In this document: one piece after another, positions 10,225 to 20,750 of the stretch | Position numbering within the stretch: the stretch's first letter is position 1 | Layout of the letters: each line of letters begins with the position of its first letter | Assembly (NCBI RefSeq): GCF_907165205.1 | Contig: NC_058190.1 | Span: 37,103,345-37,167,344, forward strand | From: Coccinella septempunctata | Lineage: Eukaryota; Arthropoda; Insecta; Coleoptera; Coccinellidae | Direction: 5' to 3' | DNA: 64,000 bases | Made by a program: the position numbers and the translations under genes | The notes under the pieces: model-generated | The model's input: the letters and a program-made list of their open reading frames with translations, nothing else | Databases searched by the model: none | Told to the model about the DNA's origin: nothing

Positions 10225-11371
10225 TTTAAAAAAAGAAACCCTTTTTTCTATACCATTTTTCCGATTCGGCCCTGATAAAGAGATATAATCATTCATAACG
10301 AGCTATGCCACCCCTGGATAAATAAAATTACCTTCAGAACTATTAGCTGAATATGTTATACTACACATCTCTGGATCGTGAACAGAGTTGTATTCAGGAA
10401 AAGTACCCAATTTTTCCAATTTCACAGATACTTTTTCACTTTTGAACATCACATTACTCGAAAACTGCACATTATACAAAAGAATATGAAGAATACTTTT
10501 ATTTTATAAAATGTTCAAATATTCATTAGATATAATGTCCAACTTAGTTTCAAGAGTTGGGTTCTTTGAATTTTTGGTATTTTTATGGTACGTAATGGTC
10601 ATAATGAGAAAACTGGAAGACGTGGGTGATATCTTGTGCTCGAAAAACATTCAGTAAGTGAATGAAAAACTATATTCCGAAATTCATTTCATTTGATAAA
10701 ACCCTTTACAGGGTGATTCATAACTATTTGGACATAGGCTAAGGGCAAATTGTTTGGACCAAAATATATGGCGATTGGACCAAATATACCTCAATAAAAT
10801 ATTGCTGTGGAAAAAGATAGAGGGCGTTAAAGTTGAATTTTTTTTTCGTTTTTTGCTAATAATTTCACTGTATAATTTTTCATCCGTTTTTAAGAAAAAC
10901 ACAATTTAACAGTTCAGAGCATCGGAAAAGGATTTGAAGTAACGATTTATTTATCTTATTCATTTATTTCGACGATAAACTATAATTAAAAACAATATAA
11001 CATAAACAGAATAAACTTAAATTAAATGTTCTACATGGCCTCCTTCGTCTTCTATGCCTTTTTTAATTATTTTAATAAAGGACTTTCGAACTTCGAAGAA
11101 AATAATATTCAGTCCTCTTATAAAAAATTCAACTTTAACGCCCTCTATTTTTTTCCACAGCAATATTTTATTGAGGTATATTTGGTCCTATCGCCATATT
11201 TTGGTCCAAACAATCTGCCCTTAGCCTATGTCCCAATAGTTATGAATCACCCTGTATAACAACTAAAAATAACATATTTTTATGGTTTTCAACAGCCTGT
11301 ATCTTTCAGCCTTTATCTCAGAAATCTACTGTTAAATGTTTGTACGAGTCAAAGACTCACTGTATACTAGT
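10225..11371. mobile_element. Family A element interrupted by family F
   Basis: The A sequence runs 10225-10706 and resumes 11257-11371 (ACAGCCTGTATCTTTCAGCC to GAGTCAAAGACTCACTGTA). The left terminal repeat is lost before AAAAGAAACCC. The 550-base F element sits in between at a TA. A is therefore the older insertion. Confidence 0.8.
10707..11256. mobile_element. Family F element, complete, nested in A
   Basis: Starts TACAGGGTGATTCATAAC and ends GTTATGAATCACCCTGTA. The terminal inverted repeats are about 125 bases and include CCAAATATACCTCAATAAAA and GGGCGTTAAAGTTGAATTTT. The interior is non-coding. Other copies are at 39292 and 41972. TA flanks fit a TA-targeting transposase. Confidence 0.88.
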
Positions 11372-12194
11372 ACTACAGCATGTTCAAACACTTTTTCGAA
11401 TAAAGACGGCTGTGCAGGCACACATGTATGAAGTGGTCATAGAAATTCTCGTTATTTCCTAATTTTCTGGGATGGAAGTGAACTTCCAGTCCAAGTTTAT
11501 TTCTCTGCCAGAAAGAGATACCTGATTAGAGTAATAAGGACACCAGTCAAAAGCTGAACGATCAAGATCTAGGATAGCACCAGGATCTATACAGTGACTG
11601 GGCCATCGAAAACTATGATAAATATAAAAACTCTCGGACCTGTCGATTTTTGATTTCAGGGAAAGAACTTCTAAGATCAAATTCAAATCCGTATTGCTTC
11701 AAGCCTTAGTGTTAAAAACCCCAACCCAAATATTTTGAATAGAATAGGGAAGATGTGGTTAAGTGATCTCATGTGAAATGCCTTTCTATTACGAGCTCAC
11801 CATATCTAATTTTTTGTCATTTTATACATTATTTTTCAAAATATTCGTATATTATGTTTAAATTTTTAAAAACGTCGGCCTTCTCTTCAAGCATGCTGTG
11901 TAAATCAATCGAGTTTTCACTCATTTATTCTGCAATTTTCATGATAAATCTGCTGTTTGGTTTCCATTCTGGTTATTTTTGAAAAATAAAGAAATTATTT
12001 CAATTCTTTCTGCCGATGAATATACTATTTACTATTTTTACCTTAATTGTTAATAAAAGGAACAGAAAGTATGTAATATTTTGCTGTCAGGTATATAGCA
12101 CTTAAGGATTATCGTCAACATCATAGTATAACTGAAAATTGGATTGATTCACAGCATGTTCAACGAAATGACCACTTCTGTACAAAATTTAGAT
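11372..12194. other. Unassigned stretch with a family P-like piece
   Basis: About 11636-11850 resembles the P element at 23920 (TGTCGATTTTTG, GATCAAATTCA, GCTTCAAGCCTTAGTGTTAA, ATATTTTGAATAG). The remainder has no recognised feature. Confidence 0.4.
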
Positions 12195-12463
12195 TTAAAT
12201 GTCTCGAAAACCAATAAATTGGACTAAAAATAATTTAATATGCTGAAATAGAGAGGCCTTTCAAATGAGCTATCACTAACCTTATATCTTCCATATTCCA
12301 AATAAAGGGGTTGGGGTTGTAACACTAAGGGTTGAAACGATACGGTTTTGTATTTGATCTTAGAAGTACCCCTAGAATAAAAAAATCGACGTGTTTGACA
12401 GTTTTTATATAATTCTGCTGACCTACAGAGCCGCTGATTCGTTTCCAATGGCTCACTCTGTAT
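12195..12463. mobile_element. Family P-like fragment
   Basis: Reverse-oriented P phrases: GTCTCGAAAACCAATAAATT, AGGCCTTTCAAATGAGCTAT, ACACTAAGGGTTGAAACGAT, AAAAATCGACGTGT. It ends near GGCTCACTCTGTAT. Confidence 0.5.
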
Positions 12464-13546
12464 GTATGTTCTCACAAATAGATATACATACCTACATTAT
12501 ACTTGAATGAACACGCTGGTGCAGTCGTCATACAAAACGTGAATGTAAGTTCGCATCTCTCTGGAAAATTTTCTCTTTTGCGCCATTTCCCCGATATCGC
12601 AGAAGTTGGGAAAGAACATCATCTGCTGAAGTGCACCCTCATTCACCGTCACCCATTGAGTACCTCCAGACTTGGTAATTAAAATTGCTGTCATACGGTG
12701 AAGTCGAGAATGTGCAAACACATCATTCAGGTAGATAATAGGGCTTCCATGTTGCATATGTGGTGGCTATTGACACACTCTACACTAACTAACTACCGTT
12801 TAGGTTCTACGCAGAGACTACTCGTGGATGAGTGTTTCTTACATCATCACTGCAAGCAACAAAAAATATGTCGCGGCATCCAAGAAATAATTATCATTTA
12901 TTGTGATACGTTTCCACGCAAATTTTGTTTTAAAGTGTTTAGAGTGCTTATTTTCCACCTTTTCTTTTGTTTCAATAAGCAAAATTAAAAAAAAAAAACA
13001 TAACATATCGTGCGTTTAAAAAATTCGCCGTCACGTAGGCTATGAAATTTGGGAGATTGATGTTCTGGGACTGAACGTAATGACTTTCTTCAATCACTTC
13101 ATGTTCCTAATATAAAAATATATGTAAACATTGATGGCAATGTCTTATACAGGTTGTGGCGTAATGAATGGATACCTGGAGGATAGAAGAAGTTTTAGCG
13201 GTTCAGAAATGCATGCTTTATTTTCAGTTGAAGTACCTACCTCGGTTTTCGAGTTATTCGATTTTTGAAATTACATCACTTACCACTCTTTTTTGTGGCA
13301 AGACGCCAAATGAAGGAATTTGTTCAATCTGTTTTTTGGATATAGTATTCCCGGATAGATGCGTCATCGAATGTTTCTCATGATTTTTGGAGCACATGGA
13401 TAATTTTTTTTGACAAAGATGTAACTCAAATTTCCTGTTGTATCGTAATTTTTTGGGCAGAAGCACTTTTCCAAGAATAAGTTATTATAGCAGATTCAAT
13501 AATGATTTCTTTCTATGTGCGAAAAACTTTTTTTTTTATTGAGTTA
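12464..13546. other. Unassigned intronic stretch with one odd ORF
   Basis: Mostly single-copy here. A minus-strand frame at 12497-12757 (86 codons, MQHGSPIIYLNDVFAHSRLH at its start) has a protein-like composition but no family I can name. It may be a transposon scrap. Not called as a gene. Confidence 0.35.
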
Positions 13547-14200
13547 TACAGGTAAGTCTTTGAATCGTACAAATATTTTAACAGTTGATTCTTTAGGTCA
13601 AAACAGACACTTTTTTCTTATACCATTTTGTCCGATTCGGCCCTAATAAAAAGATATAGCCATTTTTCATAATGAGCTGTGCCACCCCTGAAAACATATA
13701 ATTACCTTCAGAATATGTGACACTACACATCTGTGGATCTTTTAAAAAGAGTTGCATTCGGTCAGAGTACCCAATATTTCATATTTCACAGCTACTTTTT
13801 GATTTTTGAACATCAAATTACTCGAAAAAAAAATTATACGAGAAAATATGAATAATAGGTACTTTTACATAGCGTCCAACTTAGTTTTAAGAGTTGGGTT
13901 CTTCGGATTTTTGGTACCTATTTTTATGGTATATGATCATAATAAGAAAACTGGAAGACATGGGTGATATCTTGTGTTAGAAAAAGATTAATAGAACAAA
14001 TGAAAAAATATATTCCTAAATTCATTTCATTCCAAAAAACCGTTTATGAGATAAAATTAAAATTAACATTTTTTTGTGGTCTTTCAATAGCCTGTATCTT
14101 TTAAGCCGATTCGAAAAAAATGGTAAAGAAAAAAAGTGTTTTTTTTATCTCAAGAATCTACTGTTGAAATATTTTGTACGAGTCAATGACTCACCCTGTA
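13547..14200. mobile_element. Family A element, near full length (reference copy)
   Basis: Starts TACAGGTAAGTCTTTGAATC and ends GTCAATGACTCACCCTGTA. The terminal inverted repeats, about 70 bases, share AATATTTTAACAGTTGATTC and its complement. The interior in order: TCCGATTCGGCCCTAATAAA, GAGCTGTGCCACCCC, TGACACTACACATCTGTGG, GAGTTGGGTTCTTCGG, GGAAGACATGGGTGATATC, AGCCTGTATCTTTTAAGCC. 654 bases, no open frame. TA flanks. This is the most frequent non-mariner repeat in the window. Confidence 0.88.
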
Positions 14201-14390
14201 TAGCAAGAATTCAAACATTCTGTGGATATTGGTAAAAATTTCAAAAGCTATTCAAAATTTTCATACGCCAAAGACAGGAATCTTGTATGAATCAAGGTGT
14301 TATATTTTTTGTACATTCACTTATGTGAAAAAGTTTTTTTTGTTTCAGTAATTATAAAAAACATTGCCAGCACATTGCGAAATAATACTT

Positions 14391-14650
14391 TGAAAATATT
14401 GATAAATTTACAGCAACATTGGGGGTTCGATCCTGAAGTCGCTGAAACATTTATCAATAGAATATTTCCACACGCCTTCTACATATTTTCTGAAGTAGGA
14501 TTCAAAAATGCAATACAACAACAATCTAGAATAAGTAGTTGAAATGGTACAACAGAAGCTGAGATTTACGTTCAGACAAAGAATCTCAACTTTCAAATTT
14601 CCATAGCCTACTTGACGAGTAATCTTTTTGAATGCACGATAGGTACTAGA
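14391..14650. repeat. Dispersed repeat U, copy 1
   Basis: Shares with 54232-54545 the phrases TTTACAGCAACATTGGG / CTACAGCAGCATTGGG, ATCAATAGAATATTTCCAC, GAAATGGTACAACAGAAG and TACTTGACGA. Non-coding, family unknown. Confidence 0.55.
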
Positions 14651-14806
14651 TTTATCGAATAACTGAAATAGAGGCCATCACCGAAAGGTTTATATGTTTT
14701 TTTTTCCATGGACTTTCCGATTAATACACTCTTGAAATGCCTATTCCTCATTGTTTATATCTAGGGAAGCAGGAAAAGAATGTAGAATATCTTGTAGGTG
14801 TAGGTA

Positions 14807-15963
14807 TACTCCATTCACATTTATTTTAGCAGTCAGTTGGCCATGGAATAATTTTCTCAAGTTTTTGTAACTAGAACGGAGTAAGGTTGGCACTCGTGAA
14901 ATGTCGTTAATGTCATAACGCCGTTGCCACAACTAATATCAATTTTATTACGAAAATGCCGAAAGTGATCGAAAAAAGAGACAGGAAGTGCTATTTAGAA
15001 TTCAGGTCCGCTCATTCAAATAGTTATACCCTGATATTCTAAAGTCCACAATACGTCAGACGGTAGCGAAACATATTCAATGTGAATGAATTTGTATAAT
15101 GTTTCATCTGAAACTAAACGACTTAAAATTCAGCTGTATATTTCCAAAATCAAAAAGATTGTGAATGAAGAGAATGACAAAAAATTTCCTTCTACTGGGA
15201 GACCCAACAAAGTGGTGGCATTTGAGAATTTTAATATGTTTGAGTGAATTAATGCGAAAAGTTCACTACAGGATTTTCGATGAATGTCATTGTAGAATAA
15301 GTTCCCGAAAATTAATTTTTCTATTTTTAATTTGACTTGTCCTATACATTGTCTTAAGGTAGCAATAAATACCTAATTAGTATTATTATATCAATGTATT
15401 AAGATGAACAGCCACAAATACGCGCCAGTTGTCCTGTTAATTGTTTATTCATGTGAAATTTTTGCTCAAAGGTGAAGTTCATCTGGACTTGAAACATCCT
15501 TTAATTTCTTTTACTTATATTGATGAAAGATGATTTTTGTTGAAGGAATTAACATTTTTGTAATTATCTGTTTATTCCTTCGGGAGATACCCATTCCCAA
15601 CCACTGCATCATATGCATTCCATTTTCGGGTTAATATTTTTGAAATCGACAACTGATGTAACGTATTCAAACTTCAGCCAAAGAAGATAACGAACATTAA
15701 CTCTCCTCAACCTAGTGCATATTATGATATTATACTGGTCTCTTGTATTTTCCATGCAAATAACTGGAATTGGTATGCCTTCAATCAGTTTGTACGAACT
15801 TCAATTATGTTCGTCTCATATTTTCCGAAGAGATTCGACATTCTGATAAAATACGTAATAACAGAAACTTTTACGTAGAACGGGCAACATAGCGTTGATT
15901 TAAAACCCAAAAATGTTTTGACAAGCTTCATAACCGGGTGCTAAAATAAAAGTGAATGGAGTA
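14807..15963 (+). mobile_element. Family N: decayed Tc1-like element
   Basis: About 1.16 kb bounded by inverted tips TACTCCATTCAC and GTGAATGGAGTA, with a sub-terminal TTTTAGCA/TGCTAAAA. At 15105-15230 a + frame reads SSETKRLKIQLY, then KIKKIVNEEN and STGRPNKV. This is the order of a Tc1-type transposase N-terminus (helix-turn-helix followed by a GRP minor-groove hook). The catalytic domain is not recognisable. Further copies: the right end at 44725-44822, and 60457-62088. Internally decayed and non-autonomous. Confidence 0.65.
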
Positions 15964-16478
15964 GGTATACCACAATATGCCTGCTATTTGTTCCTTTCAA
16001 ATAATTTTTCAGATCAAATTGAGATGATACAGGCAATTTTCTTTAGAGAAGCGGTTGTTTTCAAAACCAAACTGATGGTTATTTAAATTATCTGGAGTAT
16101 ACCTATGCTGAAAAAAAGAATGCAACTATAATATTATAGTTTGAAAAGAATAAAGCGATTCCTCTTCGTTTATTCAAAGTTCTTACGACAGCATGACAGC
16201 AAGATGCTGATTCTGTTTTGGACCTGTTCTGTTTGAATCCCTATATGTAATTCTAAGTAAATAAATAAATAGCGTAAGAACTCAGAATCGACAACACAAT
16301 TGAGATGGTAAATTCAATATACATAATTGGCCCCTGAATCTACGCTTTCCAGTTTCCTCGTGATCCGAAGTTATGCCCCTTCAAAACCCATATATTTCCG
16401 CCCCAAACTAGCAATTTCTAAATTCCCACAAATCCATAAATCATAATTCTAATCCAACCTCAGATCCATTCAGAGAAA
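15964..16478. other. Unassigned AT-rich intronic stretch
   Basis: No reading frame and no repeat family recognised. Confidence 0.4.
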
Positions 16479-16479
16479 T

Positions 16480-16860
16480 CAACAAGCATAAATCCTACTA
16501 ACGCATAAAAATAACCAACCACCCCTATTAGAGGATAATAAAGAGGTTTGGATTCTTCCCCAATTATGCCCCAATAAAGTGTAAAGTAGCATGAATCTAC
16601 GCGCAGCATCCTTTTTCACTAGGAACACTTGTCGGTTTCGGGAACACCGTTGGGGCCCCGTACACAATGGGTCTGGTGAACCGTACGCACATCGTACCCG
16701 CATTCCCCACAACTGCTTTTGAAGTTTGCGGTTATTGATTTGGGGGGCTAGTAATTTGTTGAGGAAGCCAAAGGTTCGCTCAATGAATAGGAATATTTGA
16801 ATCTGCGATATCCGCACCGGATATAAGATGATAATATTTTCGCTTTCTTGAGACTGTATT
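16480..16860. other. Single-copy island inside a 194-codon open frame
   Basis: Contains GC-richer sequence such as GGAACACCGTTGGGGCCCCG. The open frame on the minus strand (16479-17063) is the longest non-transposase frame in the window. It runs into repeat G and has no domain or codon signature I recognise. More likely regulatory or neutral DNA than a gene. Confidence 0.35.
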
Positions 16861-16861
16861 A

Positions 16862-16985
16862 TAGAGGGTTGGACATAAGTCCGTAATAAAATTAATATTT
16901 CTAATACCAATAACTCAAAATAATAACGCTGAAAACCGTCAATTGATTTCTGAATACCCCCATTTTGTGGCAGTAAAATTGAGAC
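16862..16985. mobile_element. Family G fragment
   Basis: Tip-like AGGGTTGGACATAAGTCCG, then AATAAAATTAATATTTCTAA, CCAATAACTCAAAATAATAA and AACGCTGAAAACCGTCAATT. The order is the same as at 39092 and, inverted, at 32805-32908. Confidence 0.55.
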
Positions 16986-17123
16986 CCATCTAACCCGCGT
17001 TTTTAAAATGGAAACATATAACATGTGTGGGATCGTTGGCAAGCTGACATTTAATACAATCACCCCATAATCTTTTATTAATTATGTGTTTACCAGAACT
17101 CAGAAGGAACACAAGAGTTAAAT

Positions 17124-17193
17124 CACAGTATAGACACCAACCATATAGACATAACCATAGCCATAACCAACCATAGTTGGTGTCTATACTGTG
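17124..17193. repeat. 18-bp perfect inverted repeat with 34-base loop
   Basis: CACAGTATAGACACCAAC (17124-17141) pairs exactly with GTTGGTGTCTATACTGTG (17176-17193). The loop itself contains ACCATA-rich direct repeats. Hairpin of unknown origin. Confidence 0.85.
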
Positions 17194-17277
17194 GTTGAAT
17201 TAATCGTTTCCCGACAACCAGTAACTTAAAATTAAGACGCTCAAACAGGTTAATTGAATTCCGAATGTACAGGGTGG

Positions 17278-17450
17278 GCAAATTTCGATGTTTTAGCACT
17301 ACAGCTTTTAAACCATTGGAGATAGACAAAATCAGATACCCCATTCTCGTTCTCTTTTTCTGATAAACTAACAAGAGTAGTAGTAATTTTTGGCCACCTT
17401 CTTTTGTTTTCGAGTTATAAGCGAAAATTAAAAAAATGGCGATTTCGAAA
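17278..17450. mobile_element. Single arm of family B
   Basis: TACAGGGTGGGCAAATTTCG through GATACCCCATTCTCGTTCTC to GCGATTTCGAAATTAA. This is one arm only. The expected mirror arm is missing and different sequence follows until a C half-element at 17885. Confidence 0.75.
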
Positions 17451-17884
17451 TTAATTTATATCTCCGCTAATACTGATGATAGAACTCTGAAATTAAACCA
17501 TTATACAGGCACTTTTTTAAGTAAAATCCAGTGGCGTGCTTGCCTTTTTAGCAGAATCTGTAATTACGAGGCTATGACCCAAAGTAATGTTTTTTTAAAT
17601 GGGAACACTAGATTTCTGTGCAATTTTTTGAAAGCTTAATTTTAACTGATTTCCAAAATATATAACATCATATGGTTTGTATCAATATAAATCATAGAAA
17701 ATGGTCAAAAACCTTTTTTCTCAATATTTCTATGGTTTTAACTTTTGACGAGCACAGAAAAAAAAACTTCCTATAACAAGAGCAGTCTTCTTCCGGCAAT
17801 GTTATTCTTTCTATATGCTTTTCACCAATTTTCACAAAATTTGAATCTAGATATATTTCAAAAATTTTTATATCTCAAATTAAA

Positions 17885-18213
17885 AAAACCTTCGTTTTTT
17901 AAATGCAAACTTTTATTGGATTTGTTATCTTTAAATTGAAAGAAAAAACCTTTTTTCAGTAGATTCTGCGTATAAAAGTGCCTAAGAAGGTTCAAGTTTA
18001 AGATCTGTAACTTCAATGACAAAAAAGTTGAGAACTTCTCGAAAAAATCTCATTTTTTGATAATAACTCAAAAACGAAGAATCGTAGGAGGCTACGGTTT
18101 TCACCATTCTTCATTTCTTTGAAAAAGAGCGAAAATGTGTCATCCGTTTTCTTAGGGCTTTTATAGTTCTCGAGATCTCTCCAAAGGGACAACGAATATT
18201 GTCCAGCCTGTGC
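17885..18213. mobile_element. Right half of family C
   Basis: From TTTTAAATGCAAACTTTTAT through AGTGCCTAAGAAGGTTCAAG and GTAGGAGGCTACGGTTTTCA to TTGTCCAGCCTGTG. It pairs by position with the B arm at 17278, giving a composite B-to-C structure with B on the left tip and C on the right. Confidence 0.7.
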
Positions 18214-18331
18214 AATCGTAACTCAATCATCGTATTTTAGCGTCTAAAGATTTTTGTGATTCTTCAATACTTTATCAGGAATTATTATTATCTTCGAATT
18301 TGAGTTTAGCTAGTGGGCGGATGTCATGCTA

Positions 18332-18577
18332 AGGGAAAACAGCAATTTCGAACTGCTTTATTAGTCTATGGCGGAAACCACAGAAGTAAACAAGAATTGG
18401 ATTTTCCTTCAAATAATTTTGAATTTTTATTTTTATGATTTTTTTATGAATAACCCCAGCAACATAAGGTTTATGAAATTTCAAAATTGTTTATTGGAAC
18501 ATCAAATTTTAGATTCCTTCTGTGGTTTCCGCATTAGTCACAGACTCATCAAGTAGATCGAAGTTGCTGTTTTTCCT
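18332..18577. repeat. Inverted repeat of family S (about 55-60-base arms)
   Basis: Left arm 18332-18386 (GGGAAAACAGCAATTTCGAA, GGCGGAAACCACAGAAG) mirrors right arm 18517-18577 (CTTCTGTGGTTTCCGC, TCGAAGTTGCTGTTTTTCC) imperfectly. A related arm is at 30040-30080. Confidence 0.7.
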
Positions 18578-18659
18578 TTTCCTTGATAACACTTTTTTTT
18601 TACTTAGAATCGACTGAAATTATCAAAAGTTTCTTGATTTTTGATGAACTCGATTTGTC

Positions 18660-19060
18660 CAACTTGATGCTCGTGTCATAATCACCCTGTACAGTTTCGG
18701 CAAACAGTGTTGGCTTAATACTACATAATAGCAACATTGAAAATGGTAAAGATTTTTCAGAAAAAAAAATAAGTTTTCACCATTTTTCCATAAGAATCCC
18801 AATAACTCATAAACTATTGAGTTTTTGTCCAACGTATGGCATACTGTATGAAATTGCCATCAAATCAGCTATCCAATGATGCAAAGCTATACTGGGTGTG
18901 TCATTTGAAATAAAGAAAGTGGTAGGCATTTTCGAAAACCCCAACATCCAAATATTCAGGTCAAAATTGTGATTTGTTCTCCATATTAATAGTCTAATAG
19001 GCCATCGCACTAATCGTAGTAAATCACCATGTATAATAGAAGGAGCATTCAATATGATGG
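18660..19060. mobile_element. Family S-associated repeat, copy 1
   Basis: Starts near CACCCTGTACAGTTTCGG. It shares ATAGCAACATT..GGTAAAG and GAAATTGCCATCAAATCAGC with 30105-30370 (AATTGTCATCAAATCAGC). Non-coding. Confidence 0.45.
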
Positions 19061-19446
19061 TTATCATTCACGCAGATGATGTTTGGTAAATCGTTCAAGT
19101 GAATGATATAGCCATATAATGGCTTTGTTTTGGTTCGCCCTTTAGGCGGTTCCGAATCGGTTCAAAGCAGTGGAGCAGCAATGCTATGGGAAGCTTCACA
19201 CATGCTACGCGCGAGCTTACGCTGAATAAATAAATGTTCGACTGTTTTGAACCGTTCTGGAACCATCCTAAAAGCGAACCAGAACAGGCCTAATATGTGA
19301 TTAGAACACACAGGCTTTTCACAGACTCTATGTTCAGAGACCGCCTCTATCCGGGTCTTAGTAGCTCCCACTAGAGTTTTCTGTGTTTGTGACCATTAAC
19401 GTCTGTATGTCTGTGGTTTTTACAATGGAATTTCATAGACCAGTGA

Positions 19447-19537
19447 ATAATGGCTCATTAATCACGAGTGATATGTGAATATTTGGTAGGCCATAAAAAA
19501 ATAATGGCTCATAAATCACAAGTTACTTATGAATGTC
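19447..19537. repeat. Two direct repeats about 53 bases apart
   Basis: AATAATGGCTCATTAATCAC near 19447 recurs as AATAATGGCTCATAAATCAC near 19500, followed in both by a similar AGT..TATGTGAAT tract. A short local tandem duplication. Confidence 0.6.
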
Positions 19538-19835
19538 AATGCTCAAGGAAACACATAGATTATGATCACGTTATTCAATGTTAGCACTTTGCCTTCGATT
19601 CGCCTTTGAGGATTTAAGAAGATTACTTAATCTTTAACTTGAAAGAGACTCCTCTGTCTGGTTGAACTATATCAATTCAACCCTCACACTTCGAATAGAG
19701 CTATTATATTTCCAGGAGTGTGGTTTTCAAAAGAACCCATTCCGTTGGAATAGTCGTATCAGATTCCGATTTAATTTATCGAACCATACGTTTCTGTTTT
19801 TTCAGGCGTTCAATAACCCCTCTTTGTTGTTACAG

Positions 19836-19922
19836 GTGAAAATATGGTTCCAGAATCACAGGTACAAGTGCAAAAGACAGGCCAAAGAAAAGGCGATGGC
19901 CGAACAAAACCAACACAACCAG
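19836..19922 (+). CDS. scro: scarecrow (NK2.1 homeobox), exon with end of homeodomain
   Basis: An 87-base, phase-0 exon of 29 codons. It begins at homeodomain residue 45 with VKIWFQNHRYKCKRQ, the end of DNA-recognition helix 3 with invariant W48, F49, N51 and R53 and the tyrosine at position 54 that marks the NK2 class. It continues AKEKAMAEQNQHNQ. The acceptor is TTGTTGTTACAG just before 19836 and the donor is GTAAGA at 19923. NK2-class homeodomain proteins are nuclear transcription factors that bind CAAGTG-type sites. Nkx2.1/scarecrow acts in brain and pharynx patterning in insects. The AKEKAMAEQ tail and the matching downstream exon separate it from vnd, tinman and bagpipe. Homeodomain residues 1-44 and all upstream coding are not in the window, so the preceding intron exceeds 19.8 kb. 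The partial start is a splice junction, not an initiation codon. Confidence 0.93.
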
Positions 19923-20357
19923 GTAAGAAATCACGCACACTCTCAGTTCACGTATTCATTTTTTTCTGGGTTGATCCTATAATAACAAAGAGCTCATTCA
20001 TTAGCTCAATGGATTTTGTGTAGCAAAAATATTCTCACTTGAGGTAAGTTCTTAATCTCGTTCCGGACGTTGTGGGCAGTTTGACTGTGATTTCCTTTTT
20101 GTGAATGGGCTGTAACAGGTCACAAAAGAAGAATGGTCGAGTTGTGACGTTTTACTCTCCTCACTATCCTGATTGATTGATTTAAGATAAGATAGCGGAT
20201 AATCCTTATGTGATTGCATCTCTAGAAAACATTCTTTAGTAGAACACCAGAATACCCATTTATAATACAAAAAATTATAACAGGATATTTCACAGAGAAT
20301 ATTAGGTTTCTTCATAGAAGAGTAGATCATAGTTATTTTTACAACAAGTGAGTTAAA

Positions 20358-20431
20358 TGAATGTTTATTCATGAGAAGAAAGTTTAACGTACGAACCCGA
20401 AGGGTTATTTCTTCGAATGAACAAACATTCA
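20358..20431. repeat. Imperfect 24-bp inverted repeat
   Basis: TGAATGTTTATTCATGAGAA (20358 on) mirrors TTCGAATGAACAAACATTCA (ending 20431), with about 21 of 24 pairs matching and a loop containing GAACCCGAAGGGTT. It looks like a tiny MITE. Confidence 0.65.
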
Positions 20432-20624
20432 TAATACTCGTGTTGTATACAAAATTTTGTTCCATTTTGAGTAGGATTCAAATGATAACACTTTCCAGAG
20501 AATTATCTAATTTATGAAACGACATGAAAGGTGTCGCTTTGATTCGCTATTTAGGGCATTATTCAATCCATAGCAACAAGAGGAACATGTTATTTTATTT
20601 CACTTTTGAGTTAAAAATAGTATA

Positions 20625-20750
20625 TTATTTAACGAGCGGTAATGTAGGTCATAACTCACGCAGATGAAGTTTGCAGCGCGAGCCGTAGGCGAGTGCTGTA
20701 ATTCATCAAGTGAGTTATGACCATTACCGCAAGTTGAATACTATACTTTA
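20625..20750. mobile_element. Family T hairpin element
   Basis: The left arm (AGTATATTATTTAACGAGCG, GGTCATAACTCACG) mirrors the right arm (GTGAGTTATGACCATTACCG, GAATACTATACTT). The loop has GCGAGCCGTAGGCGAGTGCT. A related GAGTTATTATAACTCAC palindrome at 21136-21152 suggests the full element may extend to about 21190. Confidence 0.6.

Noticed and set aside
16479..17063. 194-codon minus-strand open frame, the longest outside transposases
   Set aside because: It runs through a family G repeat copy, shows no domain, and its composition matches surrounding non-coding DNA. Kept only as part of an island.
1..19835. Exon encoding homeodomain residues 1-44 within the window
   Set aside because: No frame upstream shows the NK2 start of the homeodomain or the N-terminal TN motif, so it must lie before base 1.
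19662..19982. Reading the whole 106-codon frame around the homeodomain as one exon
   Set aside because: Only 19836-19922 is conserved NK2.1 sequence. It is bounded by TTACAG and GTAAGA in phase 0, so upstream and downstream codons are intron.
20052..20465. 137-codon minus frame in the scro intron
   Set aside because: It overlaps an imperfect inverted repeat, has no domain, and lies on the strand opposite to scro with no promoter-like sequence that I can see.
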